Source: Symbiopectobacterium purcellii_A (GTDB taxonomy: Bacteria; Pseudomonadota; Gammaproteobacteria; Enterobacterales; Enterobacteriaceae). From it: 64,000 nucleotides of DNA. The notes beneath the pieces were generated by a model. The model was not told the DNA's origin and did no database searches. It worked only from the letters and a program-made list of their open reading frames with translations. The DNA is taken from assembly GCF_052050035.1 (NCBI RefSeq), contig NZ_CP189882.1:992001-1056000 (forward strand). Reading direction: 5' to 3'. A program made the translations under genes and the position numbers. Every line of letters begins with the position of its first letter. Within the stretch, counting starts at the first letter, position 1. This document shows positions 34,959 to 43,843 of this stretch, in pieces.

Positions 34959-36006
34959 AATCGGAATTCAATCATCATCAAGGGGTGAGTTAACTAATCG
35001 GGGACAGTTATACGGATTGCGTAGCAAAAATGCCAGTCGGCATTATGGCCTCTCAGAAAATTTACCTATGTCAATTTTTCAGCGAATTGTTCGAATTTAA
35101 AGCCTTTTTTCGCGTATTAAGGAAAGGTGCGGTACGGAGTGTGCTCTGGCTGTGTTACGGTAATGCGGCGCAGATTCGCGTTATGGGGTGTCATGTTGGT
35201 GAAAGGCGCATTCGGACGGGAGAAAGAATAATGACAGTCAAGAAATCCATCCTGACGATGGAAGAAAAAAAGAACATTGCGCTCAACGTGCGCGCGGGCG
35301 TGTTAGGCAAAGAGGCCGTAGACATTCGTCCGTTATGTGCGCAGGGGCTGTGCAGCTACGATCCGGGGTTCAATAACACAGCCGGGTGTGAATCCGCCAT
35401 CACCTACATTGACGCTGCCAATAGCGTGCTGCTGCATCGCGGGTTTCCGGTGGAGCAACTGGCTGAGAAGTGTGATTTTACCGAAGTGTTTTACATCATG
35501 CTGCACGGTGATGCGCCGAATCGTGAAGAGTACGATCAGTTTGTCAACAGCATCACACGGAATACCATGATTCATGAGCAAATCTCGCGTATGGTCAGCG
35601 GGTTTCGTCGCGACTCGCACCCGATGGCGCTGATGTGCGCAGTGGTCGGGGCGCTGGCGGCGTTTTATCACGACGTGCTGGATATTCACAACGAAGAGCA
35701 CCGCGAGCTGGCGGCGCTGCGCCTGTTGTCGAAGATGCCGACGCTGGCCGCCATGAGCTACAAATTTTCCATTGAGCAACCGGCGGCTTATCCGCGCAAC
35801 AGCCTCTCATATACTGGCAGTTTCCTGCATATGCTGTTTTCCGTTCCGGCGGAAAAGTATGAAGTCAACCCGGTGCTGGAACGTGCAATGAACCGGGTGC
35901 TGATTCTGCACGCCGATCACGGCCAATGTCCCTCTACCACCGCAGTGAGAGCTGTAGTGGTTGAATAATCAGGACACTAAACTTACATCCAAAACGGAGG
36001 TGTTTA

Positions 36007-36285
36007 GTGAACCATAAACGACAATTTACCCCTGAGTTTAAAAAGGAAGCCGTTGCCCTGGTAACAGAGCAGGGCTATACGATAGCCAGGGCAGCAGCAT
36101 CGCTGGGCATAAGCAACAAAACCCTGCATACATGGGTCTCGCTGGCACGCGAGCAGAGCAACGGCGTACTCAGCGATGATGAACGTGCAGAGTTAAAACG
36201 GTTACAAAAGGAAAACAAAGAGTTACGTACAGAGAAGGAGATACTAAAAAAGGCGAGTGCCTTCTTCGCGAAACATATGTGGTGA
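36007..36285 (+). CDS. IS3-family OrfA (HTH regulator/N-terminal transposase part)
   Basis: The 92-residue protein starts MNHKRQFTPEFKKEAVALVTEQGYT, with an HTH (IARAAASLGISNKTLHTWV) and a C-terminal leucine-zipper-like coiled coil (ERAELKRLQKENKELRTEKEI). This is typical of OrfA of IS3-family elements, which fuses to OrfB by -1 frameshifting. Its own frame is intact, but OrfB beyond it is interrupted, so no full transposase can be made here. Confidence 0.9.
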   Translation: MNHKRQFTPEFKKEAVALVTEQGYTIARAAASLGISNKTLHTWVSLAREQSNGVLSDDERAELKRLQKENKELRTEKEILKKASAFFAKHMW

Positions 36286-36410
36286 GATACCGGTTCATTC
36301 TCGACAATGCCACTGACTTCAGCGTTCGTACACTCTGTCGGGTCATGCGTGTGACGGCCTCTGCCTGGTATGCATGGCGAAAAAAGCCCGCCGAACCGCT
36401 GCAAAAAGAC

Positions 36411-37461
36411 GGCTTTGTTGAATAAATCGAACTTTCAGGGGATCGCCGGATCAAAGCACTATCATCGCTCACGATAGCAGCTCCCCATGGCAAAGCAAAA
36501 GTTTAAAATCACCAACTGGCCCACCTACAACAAAGCACTCAGACAACGCGGCTCCCTGACGGTCTGGCTTGATGAGTCGGCCATCGCTGCATGGACTGAC
36601 AGTTCTTCGCATGAAGGTCGTGGTCGGCCGCTTTACTACACCGATATGGCTGTTACCACGGTTTTGATGATAAAGCGCGTGTTTAATCTGTCGCTCCGGG
36701 CATTACAGGGCTTTGTCGACTCGGTTTTTACACTGATGAGCCTGCCACTGCGCTGCCCGGACTACTCTCTGGTCAGTCGGCGGGCAAAAACCGTCAGTAT
36801 CAGCATAAAAACGCCAACGCGTGGTGAAATCTCGCATCTGGTCATCGACAGTACCGGTCTGAAGGTCTTTGGCGAAGGTGAATGGAAAGTCAGGCAGCAT
36901 GGGGCTGACAGACGAAGAGTGTGGCGCAAGCTTCATCTGGCAGCAGACAGTGCGACGCATGAGATTATCTGTGCCGACTTATCGCTCAGCGGAACGACAG
37001 ATGCGCAGGCACTGCCGGGCCTGATTAACCAAACCCACCGAAAAATCAGGGAAGTGTCAGCAGACGGTGCTTATGACGCCCGTTACTGCCACGATGCGTT
37101 GCTAAGAAAGAAAATCAGGCCCCTTATCCCGCCGCGAAGCGGAGCCAAATACTGGCCGGACAAGTACCATGAACGTAACCATGCGGTGGCGAATCAGCGT
37201 CTGAGCGGGAGTAATGATATGTGGAAAAAGAAAGTGGGTTATCACCGGCGTTCAGTGGCAGAAACAGCGATGTTCCGCATAAAAACTTTGCTGGGTGGCC
37301 ATCTGAGCCTGCGTGACTATGAGGCTCAAGTAGGTGAAGCCATGGCGATGGTCACTGAACCGTATGACGTTGTTGGGTATGCCACACAGCGTCAGGATAG
37401 GATAACAGGTGTAGCAGAGGGAGTCATCCTGTCGGCTAATTCTGATTTATTCAACAAAGCC
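36411..37461 (+). mobile_element. IS903-group element (copy 2, 1051 bp) inside IS3a
   Basis: The ends GGCTTTGTTGAATAAATC and complement are flanked by a perfect 9-bp duplication CAAAAAGAC (36402-36410 and 37462-37470). It is 5 bp shorter than the 1056-bp copy at 3656 because of a small deletion near the end of the transposase gene. Confidence 0.92.
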
Positions 37462-38205
37462 CAAAAAGACGTGAAGGTCCGGATCAGGTTAAAGGCGCTG
37501 TTCGCCGCCAGCATACAGGGAGCAGGAAGCCGGACGCTGGTCAAAAGGCTTCGTGGAGAAGGCATCATAATCAGCCGCTGGCGGGTGAGGAAACTCATGC
37601 AGGAAGAGGGGCTGGTCTGCCGACAGCGCCGGACTTATAAGGTCACGACAAAACACCGCCCGGGTGCAGAGGTGGCCCCAAACCTGCTGAACCAGAATTT
37701 TAACCCGCCGGGGCCAAATCAGGTGTGGGCGCGTGACATCACGTATCTGAAGACCGGTGAAGGCTGGCTGTATCTGGCGGCTATTATGGATTTGTACTCC
37801 CGGCAGATAGTGGGCTGGCAGGTGGACAGACGGATGACCTCATCGCTGGTCTGCGGGGCCCTGATGAAGGCATATAACCTGCGAACTCCCCCGCCGGGCC
37901 TGGTGGTGCATACGGACAGGGGGGCGCAGTACACGGGACAACGCTTTCAGGCGCTGCTGAGCAGCTACAGGCTGAGGAGCAGTATGGGAGACGTGGGTGC
38001 CTGCTGGGATAATGCGGTGATGGAGCGCTTCTGGGGCAGTCTGAAACATGAATGGTTGCTGCTGGTACCCCAGCCAACACGGGCTTACATGGAGCAGGAT
38101 GTGGCGACGTATATCCGCTACTACAACCTACACAGGCATCATGCCGCTAACGGGGATCTGTCTCCGGTGCGTTATGAACAAATGGCTGAGAAAAAAGTGT
38201 CCTGA
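36487..38205 (+). CDS. Chimeric ORF: IS903 transposase fused in frame to IS3 OrfB
   Basis: The frame begins as the IS903-group transposase (MAKQKFKITNWPTYN) and follows it for about 290 residues, including the whole DDE core. A 5-bp deletion near 37352 (GTCACTGAACC versus GTCAAAGCGCTGAACC in the intact copy) then changes frame. The new frame runs through the IS903 right end and into IS3a orfB, continuing as KDVKVRIRLKALFAASIQ to the normal OrfB end MAEKKVS. The 572-residue product would hold two transposase catalytic domains. Whether it is translated or active is unknown; the IS903 tail (ALNRMTLLGMPHIVRIG) is replaced. Confidence 0.75.
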   Translation: MAKQKFKITNWPTYNKALRQRGSLTVWLDESAIAAWTDSSSHEGRGRPLYYTDMAVTTVLMIKRVFNLSLRALQGFVDSVFTLMSLPLRCPDYSLVSRRAKTVSISIKTPTRGEISHLVIDSTGLKVFGEGEWKVRQHGADRRRVWRKLHLAADSATHEIICADLSLSGTTDAQALPGLINQTHRKIREVSADGAYDARYCHDALLRKKIRPLIPPRSGAKYWPDKYHERNHAVANQRLSGSNDMWKKKVGYHRRSVAETAMFRIKTLLGGHLSLRDYEAQVGEAMAMVTEPYDVVGYATQRQDRITGVAEGVILSANSDLFNKAQKDVKVRIRLKALFAASIQGAGSRTLVKRLRGEGIIISRWRVRKLMQEEGLVCRQRRTYKVTTKHRPGAEVAPNLLNQNFNPPGPNQVWARDITYLKTGEGWLYLAAIMDLYSRQIVGWQVDRRMTSSLVCGALMKAYNLRTPPPGLVVHTDRGAQYTGQRFQALLSSYRLRSSMGDVGACWDNAVMERFWGSLKHEWLLLVPQPTRAYMEQDVATYIRYYNLHRHHAANGDLSPVRYEQMAEKKVS

Positions 38206-38791
38206 TTTACTTGACCAGTGCAAGCATCCGGTTCCTCCGGCGCCAACCCCTTTGCGTGCATTGCCGCCGGGCTGGCAACCATGTGGGGAACCAACCATGG
38301 CGGTGCTAATGAAGCCTGTATGCGCATGCTGGAAGAGATCAATACCGTTGAGCGTGTTCCCGATTTTGTACGCCGGGCCAAAGATCGCCGCGATTCGTTC
38401 CGTTTGCTGGGCTTTGGTAACTCGGTGTATCACCATTTTGACCCGCGTGCGGCCGTGCTGCGAAAAACCTGCCATGAAGTGCTCAATGATATGGGGCCGA
38501 AAGATAATCTGATGCAGGTGGCGATGGAACTGGAACATATCGCCATGACCGATCCCTATTTCCTTGAGCACCGGCTCTATCCGAGCGTGGATTTCTACAC
38601 GGCGGTGATCCTGAAAGCCATGGGCCTGCCGCCCTCCATGTTCCCGGTTATTTCTGCGGTAGGCCTCACTATCGGCTGGATTGCCCACTGGAAGGAACTG
38701 CATACTCAGGAACCCAAAATCTATCGTCCCTGCCAGATTTATATCGGGCAACCACGTCGGGACTACGCATCACAGTTGAAATAATGCGTCC

Positions 38792-38819
38792 GCCATCCTC
38801 CGTGAAAACGGAGGATGGC
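38792..38819. terminator. Hairpin between the citrate synthase paralogue and olsF
   Basis: GCCATCCTCCGT, a GAAA loop and ACGGAGGATGGC form a perfect 12-bp stem between two convergent genes, 8 bp after the citrate-synthase stop. No T-run follows on the plus strand. It may be a hairpin that stabilises transcript ends rather than a full intrinsic terminator. Confidence 0.55.
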
Positions 38820-39850
38820 AATAACAAAGAAGGGCGATGGCTACGCGTGCTCTTGCGGAGTCGGCTGTGGCTCCGGTAGGAGGGGAGCCACATAGCGCTG
38901 GTAGCGAGACGGTTTGAGCTGTGTCATATCCACCAGCACCAGGCCATCGATGCAATTGTTAAAATCAGGGTCGATACCGAAATCGATAAACTGTACACCG
39001 CCGGTTTCACAAACCTCAGAATATTGCTTGTACAGTGTGGGAATCGCGCATCCCATGTTGTTGAGCATGCTTTTTAGCCGCGTCAGATCTTGTTGATAGT
39101 CGGTGCCTTCAAACTGTTTTAACACATCGGGCAACGAGGCCGGATAAGGCCGACGTGAGGTAGCCATTGGCTGACTCGGTGAGAAGTACAGGCGATAAAA
39201 GGCAACCAGCAGATCCCGCGCGTGCGGTGGCAGGGTGCCGGAAAGCGACACCGGACCGAACAAATAGCGATATTGCGGGTAACGGGCCAGATACGCGCCG
39301 ATCCCCAGCCACAGATAGTCGAGCCCACGTTTTCCCCAATATTTGTGCTGAATAAAGCTGCGCCCTAATTCAATGCCCTGCGCCAGAATCGGATCCATCT
39401 CTGCCCCATACTGAAACAGGCTGTGGCTATACAGACCGTTAAGGCCTTTGTGGGCAATTTGCTGCGCGGTAGGCTCCGACAATTTCCAACTCCTTTTCAT
39501 CCCATAAAATCAGATGCAGGTAGTCGTCGTCATAGCTGTCCAGATCGCGCCGCTTGCCTGAGCCTTCTCCGACGGCGCGGAACGCGATTTCGCGCAACCG
39601 TCCCAGCTCGCGCAGAATCGGCACATATCCCTCTTCACCGCGTCGATAGAGGTAAACGACCTTACCGTCAGGGGTGGTGCCTAAGGTTTCACACACGGCT
39701 AGCGCGTGCTTCAGCGCGGCGCGATCTTCCGCCAGAGCAATCGGTTTTTCTCCCAGAAAAGTGCCGGGTTTACCCAAGCCCAGTCGATAGACATGGCGGC
39801 GGAAACGGGCTGCAACATCGTTGGCATTCCACTCTCCGTGGCTCCAGGTA

Positions 39851-39942
39851 TAGCCAACCGACTTAAAAATGATTACATCCTATGCCCTGATATGCGGCAA
39901 AGAAGCATAGCTGGCTGTTATCAAAATAATGTCGCTTGGCTA
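39851..39942. mobile_element. 92-bp MITE with IS630-type ends (copy 3), inside olsF
   Basis: It is flanked by TA at 39849-39850 and 39943-39944. Removing it with one TA restores the reading frame IRIGARIPYATWSHGEWNAN of the acyltransferase, which confirms the exact insertion. Confidence 0.9.
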
Positions 39943-40130
39943 TAGCATAGGGAATGCGGGCGCCAATACGGATTTTGAGCTTCTGGCTGCGTTGTTGAAA
40001 CATTTCTCGGACCAACAGCAGCGTTGAGAGCGGCCGGTAGAGTAAAGAAGAGAGGTAGAACAAGCTGCTGTTGCGCCCGCTGATGTGAATCGGAACGACG
40101 GGCGCACGGGCTTTGCTTGCCATGCGAATA

Positions 40131-41010
40131 TAGCCAAGCGACTTAATTTTGATTACACCATATGGACTGAGAACAAACTCTCTGTATCGCAACCCATCTC
40201 TCTTTTTTTGCTTTTTGCTTGTGCCCATTTATGCTCAATTGGGTTAAGATCTGGCGAATATGTAGGCAAATACTCCACCATATACCCTGCATCGATGATG
40301 ACTTGTTGAATATTATGTTTTTTGTGAAAAGTGGCATTGTCCATCATGATTACACTGTTTTTAGGGAGTACTGGGATAAGGACTTGTGTGACCCAGGCAT
40401 AGAAAACATCGCTGTTAATATTGATATCAAATAATCCGATAGCAAACAGCGTTGTGCCTAATAAAGCGCCGATAACATTTGTTCTTCCCCTAGCTCCCCA
40501 GTTCTTCAGGCCAAAACACCGTTGACCTTTTGGGGAATAGCCGTGAGTCCGTGGGGTATCGTGTGAAAAACCACTTTCATCAATAAAAACAATAGGTTTA
40601 CCTTCTTTTTCATACTGTTGTTTTTTTTGTTGAAATCCCTGCCGGGCGTTTTCGTCGGCTTTCGGATGACGTAGAGTTTTTTTTATAGGTCAATCCCAGC
40701 TTTTTAAGCGCTTGCCAAATGGCCTTCTGACAAACGCCAAAACGCTCTGCACGTTCTTTTTGGTAAGCATCTGGATATTGTTCAACATCTTTTATCAACT
40801 CGGATTTATCGATCTTTCGCTGACGCGTGGTCGATGCTTTTGACTCTATTTGATTAATCCAACGCGATACAGAGGCAGGGCCAATCCGAAATTGCTTCGC
40901 TGTTTCTCGGATACTCAACCCTTCGTTTTTCCGTGTAGATATCACTTTACGTCTAAAATCAATTGAATAGCTCATTTAAATAATGTAATCAAAATTAAGT
41001 CGTTTAGCTA
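40131..41010 (-). mobile_element. IS630-family element (copy D), complete, inside olsF
   Basis: It is 880 bp with TAGCCAAGCG and CGTTTAGCTA ends and TA on both sides (40129-40130 and 41011-41012). Removing it restores the frame HWHSGFIRMASKARAPV of the acyltransferase. It is nearly identical to the copy at 62587-63466. Confidence 0.92.
40152..40975 (-). CDS. IS630-family transposase (copy D), split by the A8 frame change
   Basis: The N-terminal frame runs from 40975 to 40610 (121 residues, MSYSIDFRRKVIS). The catalytic part is in another frame and ends near 40153 with MMDNATFHKKHN and YSPDLNPIEHKWAQ. The only break is the run of eight A (T8 at 40677-40684 on the plus strand). Since every copy shares it, slippage may produce an active protein. 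Confidence 0.8.
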
Positions 41011-41367
41011 TAAAACCGCTGTGCCAATGCCCATCGCGAATCCCTTGTAGGCTAATGCGTGACACTTCGCCTGCCGGAAACAGAATGATGGCACCCTCCT
41101 GACTAAGGTGCTGCTGTATCGCATTGATTTGTGAACGCTTGGTGCGGTTGTTAACGTTATCGACGGCGAGCAGCACCCCTTTTAATGGGGTAATTTAGGA
41201 GAGCACTTGGCTGGCTAGAATACGCACGTCAGGGCGAACGCTCGCCACCGCGCGCAGCAGTGCCAGACCATCCAGTGAGCCGATCGGGTGGTTGGCGACC
41301 AGCACCACCGGCCCCTGGCTAGGGATGTTTTCTAAATCCCCCTCCACCATTTCACAGTTGAAATTAA

Positions 41368-42400
41368 ACTAGTTGCTGAATAGAGACTTGCATTTTTTGT
41401 CAGGCTATTGAGAATAAAAAGAGGTTTAACTTAGAGAATAAAGGTTTGAAATGATCAACAAAGAGCGGTTGTTACGAGATAATCGTTTATGTAAAGCAAT
41501 CATTGGATTATCAGTCGAAGAATTGAAAAATTTAGCCGCTGAATTTTCAGCTTGTTATTTGATTTATCGGAAAAAGAATCGAAAAGATCACGAGCGGCAG
41601 ATGGGTGCAGGGCAGAAAGGATTTATCCCAACCCCATTAGATAAACTGCTTTTTATTTTATTGTATTTAAAATGTTATCCGACCTATGATTTGCAAGGAC
41701 TTCTTTTTGGTTTAGATAGAACACGGGTATGTCGCTGGGTAAAAATATTATTGCCGGTTTTAGAGATGACCTTGGGGCGAGAATGTGTTTTGCCCGCTCG
41801 TCAAATTCGCTCTGCTGAGGAATTTTTTCGCGCCTTTCCTGGAGTTAAAGACGTCTTTATTGATGGGACAGAGCGACCTGTCCAAAAGCCTAAGAATCTG
41901 CGTCGGCGAAAAAAAATGTATTCGGGAAAGAAAAGACAGACCACTCGAAAAGGGCTTATTATGACTGACGAAACAAGGCAAATTGGATTTATCCCCATGA
42001 GCAAAAATGGGCGCGGTCACGATAAACGCTTACTCGATAAAGTCGATATAATTCGCCATATTCCTCCTGAGGTAACCATCTGGGCAGATACCGGTTTTCA
42101 AGGTATAGATAAACAGCATCCTAATACACAAATCCCAAAAAAAGGAACTCGAAAAAGACCTTTATCGCCTGAACAAAAACAAGAAAATAAAATAATCTCG
42201 GGCATCCGTATTACAGTTGAACACGCCATCGCGGGTATCAAGCGCCTCGGTTGCATGACCCAAATTTTACGGAATCGTAGACCCTTTATTGATGATACCT
42301 TCTTACTCCTTAGCGCCGGTCTTTGGAATTTCCATCTCAGAACAGCGTAAAATTTACTTCAATCACCGAAACACCCTTATTTCACTATTAAGCAACACGC
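41368..42400 (+). mobile_element. IS5b element, complete (copy D, 1033 bp)
   Basis: The ends are ACTAGTTGCTGAATAG and the complement of GCGTGTTGCTTAATAG, with TTAA on both sides (41364-41367 and 42401-42404). The left flank is olsF and the right flank is IS21 istB, so the TTAA match may be coincidental or may mark a true duplication followed by rearrangement. It contains the only intact IS5b transposase of the window. Confidence 0.88.
41451..42350 (+). CDS. IS5-family transposase with DDE_Tnp_4-type core, intact
   Basis: The 299-residue protein starts MINKERLLRDNRLCKAIIG. An N-terminal helix-turn-helix (YDLQGLLFGLDRTRVCRWV, near residue 80) is followed by a DDE core: first Asp in DVFIDGTERPVQKP near residue 138, second in IWADTGFQGIDKQ near residue 215, and Glu in RITVEHAIAGIKRL near residue 263. 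The A8 run that encodes RRRKKMYSG is complete here, unlike in copy A. Confidence 0.9.
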   Translation: MINKERLLRDNRLCKAIIGLSVEELKNLAAEFSACYLIYRKKNRKDHERQMGAGQKGFIPTPLDKLLFILLYLKCYPTYDLQGLLFGLDRTRVCRWVKILLPVLEMTLGRECVLPARQIRSAEEFFRAFPGVKDVFIDGTERPVQKPKNLRRRKKMYSGKKRQTTRKGLIMTDETRQIGFIPMSKNGRGHDKRLLDKVDIIRHIPPEVTIWADTGFQGIDKQHPNTQIPKKGTRKRPLSPEQKQENKIISGIRITVEHAIAGIKRLGCMTQILRNRRPFIDDTFLLLSAGLWNFHLRTA

Positions 42401-42536
42401 TTAACGTGCTGGCAACGGCGATCCTGGACAGGTTGCTGCATCACTCAACGACGCTGAATATCAAGGGGGAGAGCTACCGGCTAAGAGAGAAACGTAAGGC
42501 AGGCGTACTGAGCAAGAATCGTGCGCCAGAAAACAA
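42401..42536 (+). pseudogene. IS21 IstB-type helper ATPase, C-terminal scrap
   Basis: The translated fragment NVLATAILDRLLHHSTTLNI continues GESYRLREKRKAG and resembles the C-terminal end of IstB, the AAA+ helper of IS21-family elements. IS5b truncates it upstream. The inserted IS3b end truncates it downstream at 42537, although by chance the frame runs on to a stop at 42552 within IS3b. Confidence 0.7.
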
Positions 42537-42676
42537 TGTAGTGGCATACTGAATTTGGCCACCTAAGTAGAGGTGATATGCTTACCTCATAATTTTTATA
42601 GGTGCCAAAATGAGTAAAATAATTACTGCTGAATTTAAATGTGAAACCGCCAAATTAGTCCTTGACCAAAATTATA

Positions 42677-42842
42677 TAGCTAAACGACTTAATTTTGATT
42701 ACATTATTTAAATGAGCTATTCAATTGATTTTAGACGTAAAGTGATATCTACACGGAAAAACGAAGGGTTGAGTATCCGAGAAACAGCGAAGCAATTTCG
42801 GATTGGCCCTGCCTCTGTATCGCGTTGGATTAATCAAATAGA
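42677..42842 (+). mobile_element. IS630 left-end fragment (166 bp)
   Basis: It starts TAGCTAAACG after TA at 42675-42676 and matches the first 166 bp of the other copies, including MSYSIDFRRKVIS. It then stops abruptly where the 189-bp MITE begins. The remaining 714 bp of the element is missing. Confidence 0.88.
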
Positions 42843-43031
42843 GGCTTTGTTGAATAATTTAACCGTTTGATTTACATCTTCTTTAGTTAGAATGCATTTA
42901 CAGAGAATGTATTTTGTTAGAACGACAAATCAAATAGTTAGCACAATAAAAAGCATTCCGAGAGGAAAAATTAGTCGTTGGAATTTTATAATGCTTATAT
43001 AAATCAGTATCTTAAATTATTCAACAAAGCC
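42843..43031. mobile_element. 189-bp MITE (copy 6, subtype III) joining IS630 and IS3b
   Basis: It is full length with standard ends, but there is IS630 on the left and IS3b orfB on the right and no 9-bp duplication. Its interior belongs to the same subtype as 44962-45150, in inverse orientation. It is best explained as a recombination product between two MITE copies. Confidence 0.85.
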
Positions 43032-43482
43032 GGTCTGCGGGCGCAAGGACTATCGCCACGATGGTTACCAATACACACGACGTGAAACTTGGGCGGTGGT
43101 TAGCGGGTAAGTTGATGAAAGAATTAACCCTCGTTAGTTGCCAAACAAGAAAACATCAATACAACCGCGGTGGAAATGAACGTATTGATATTCCAAATCT
43201 GCTCAATAGGCAGTTTCCTGTTACCAAGCCTGACCAGGTTTGGTGCGGCGATGTAACCTATATTTGGACAGGCGACCGATGGGCGTATCTGGCGGTGGTA
43301 TTAGATTTATTTGCCCGAAAACCCGTGGGTTGGGCAATGTCGTTTTCGCCAGATTCAGAATTAACAGCCAAAGCACTACAAATGGCTTGGGAACTGCGTG
43401 GGCATCCCAAACAAGTCATGTTTCATAGTGACCAAGGAGGCCATTACACCAGTCGTCAGTATAGGCAGGCATTGTGGCGTTA

Positions 43483-43574
43483 TAGCCAAGCGACATTATT
43501 TTGATAACAGCCAGCTATGCTTCTTTGCCGCATATCAGGGCATAGGATGTAATCATTTTTAAGTCGGTTGGCTA
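43483..43574. mobile_element. 92-bp MITE with IS630-type ends (copy 4), inside IS3b orfB
   Basis: It is flanked by TA at 43481-43482 and 43575-43576. Removing it restores the OrfB frame LWRYQMTQSMSRRGN. Confidence 0.9.
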
Positions 43575-43843
43575 TATCAGATGACCCAAAGTATGAGTCG
43601 CAGAGGAAATTGTTGGGATAATAGTCCGATGGAGCGATTCTTCCGTAGTCTGAAGACTGAATGGGTGCCAACGACTGGCTACCAAAGCTTTAGTACTGCT
43701 CAATCATCCATTATTCGCTACATAACCCATTATTATAGCGATGTCAGACCTCACTGGTATAACGGTGGGTTAACACCAAATGAATCAGAACGGCTGTTCC
43801 ATCAACAGTCAGGTAGGGTGGCCAAATTTAGTTGACCACTACA

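Larger units (their letters stand above)
35953..38222 (+). mobile_element. IS3-family element (IS3a copy B) with IS903 inserted
   Basis: It is complete from TGTAGTGGTTGAATAATCAG at 35953 to ACTTGACCAGTGCA at 38222, with a 3-bp duplication AGC (35950-35952 and 38223-38225). An IS903-group element at 36411-37461 splits orfB with a 9-bp duplication CAAAAAGAC. This is the reference copy for the fragments at 18-599 and 43844-44710. Confidence 0.92.
35231..38784 (+). pseudogene. Citrate synthase paralogue, split by an IS3-family element
   Basis: The halves 35231-35952 and 38223-38784 join precisely at the AGC target duplication into a frame of about 427 codons resembling type II citrate synthase. 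HEQISRMVSGFRRDSHPMA and the WGTNHGGANEACMRML block with catalytic His264 (E. coli numbering) are present, as is the Asp362 segment VDFYTAVILKAMG. However, E. coli His305 (GFGHRVY) is Asn here (GFGNSVY), Phe383 is Ser and Arg387 is Leu, all positions lining the oxaloacetate site. It is therefore a divergent paralogue, probably not a standard GltA even before the insertion. A ribosome site GGGAGAAAG precedes ATG 35231. Confidence 0.85.
38841..41367 (-). pseudogene. olsF: Bifunctional ornithine-lipid acyltransferase (OlsF-like), multiply disrupted
   Basis: Reassembled on the minus strand, the pieces encode an N-terminal PlsC-type acyltransferase (VVLVANHPIGSLDG with the H-x4-D motif; ILFPAGEVSR; IRDGHWHSGF) followed by a GNAT/OlsB-like hemolysin-family domain (ELEIVGAYR, NGLYSHSLFQYG, FGPVSLSG). 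This is the domain order of OlsF, which makes ornithine lipids. Lesions are truncation by IS5b at 41367, a TAA stop near 41200 (QVLS-stop-ITPLKG), an IS630 at 40131-41010, a 92-bp MITE at 39851-39942, and a frameshift near 39450. It is clearly dead. The family call rests on domain order and motifs, not a search. Confidence 0.8.
42610..43835 (+). pseudogene. IS3-family transposase (IS3b OrfA/OrfB), deleted and interrupted
   Basis: The OrfA start MSKIITAEFKCETAKLVLDQ is present at 42610 and is cut by IS630 sequence at 42676. OrfB resumes after the MITE with GLSPRMVTNTHDVKLGRWL. It includes the integrase motifs KPDQVWCGDVTYIWTG (first Asp), VMFHSDQGGHYTSRQ (second Asp) and WDNSPMERFFRSLKTEW (Glu), ending RVAKFS at 43835. 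A 92-bp MITE splits it at 43483. It is non-functional. Confidence 0.85.
42537..43843 (+). mobile_element. Second IS3-family element (IS3b), rearranged
   Basis: The left end is TGTAGTGGCATACTGAATTT (42537) and the right end is the complement of TGTAGTGGTCAACTAAATTT (43843). Only the first codons of orfA and most of orfB remain. Between them lie an IS630 left-end fragment (42677-42842) and a full 189-bp MITE (42843-43031). A 92-bp MITE is inserted in orfB (43483-43574). The flanks are IS21 on the left and IS3a on the right, with no shared duplication. Confidence 0.85.

Noticed and set aside
35030..35230. N-terminal extension of the citrate synthase paralogue frame
   Set aside because: The extension has no similarity to citrate synthase; ATG 35231 has a good ribosome site and matches the expected N-terminus.
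42289..42552. 87-residue ORF spanning the IS5b end and IstB scrap
   Set aside because: It is a chance frame joining the IS5b 3' end and the IS21 remnant; only the IstB-like part has meaning.
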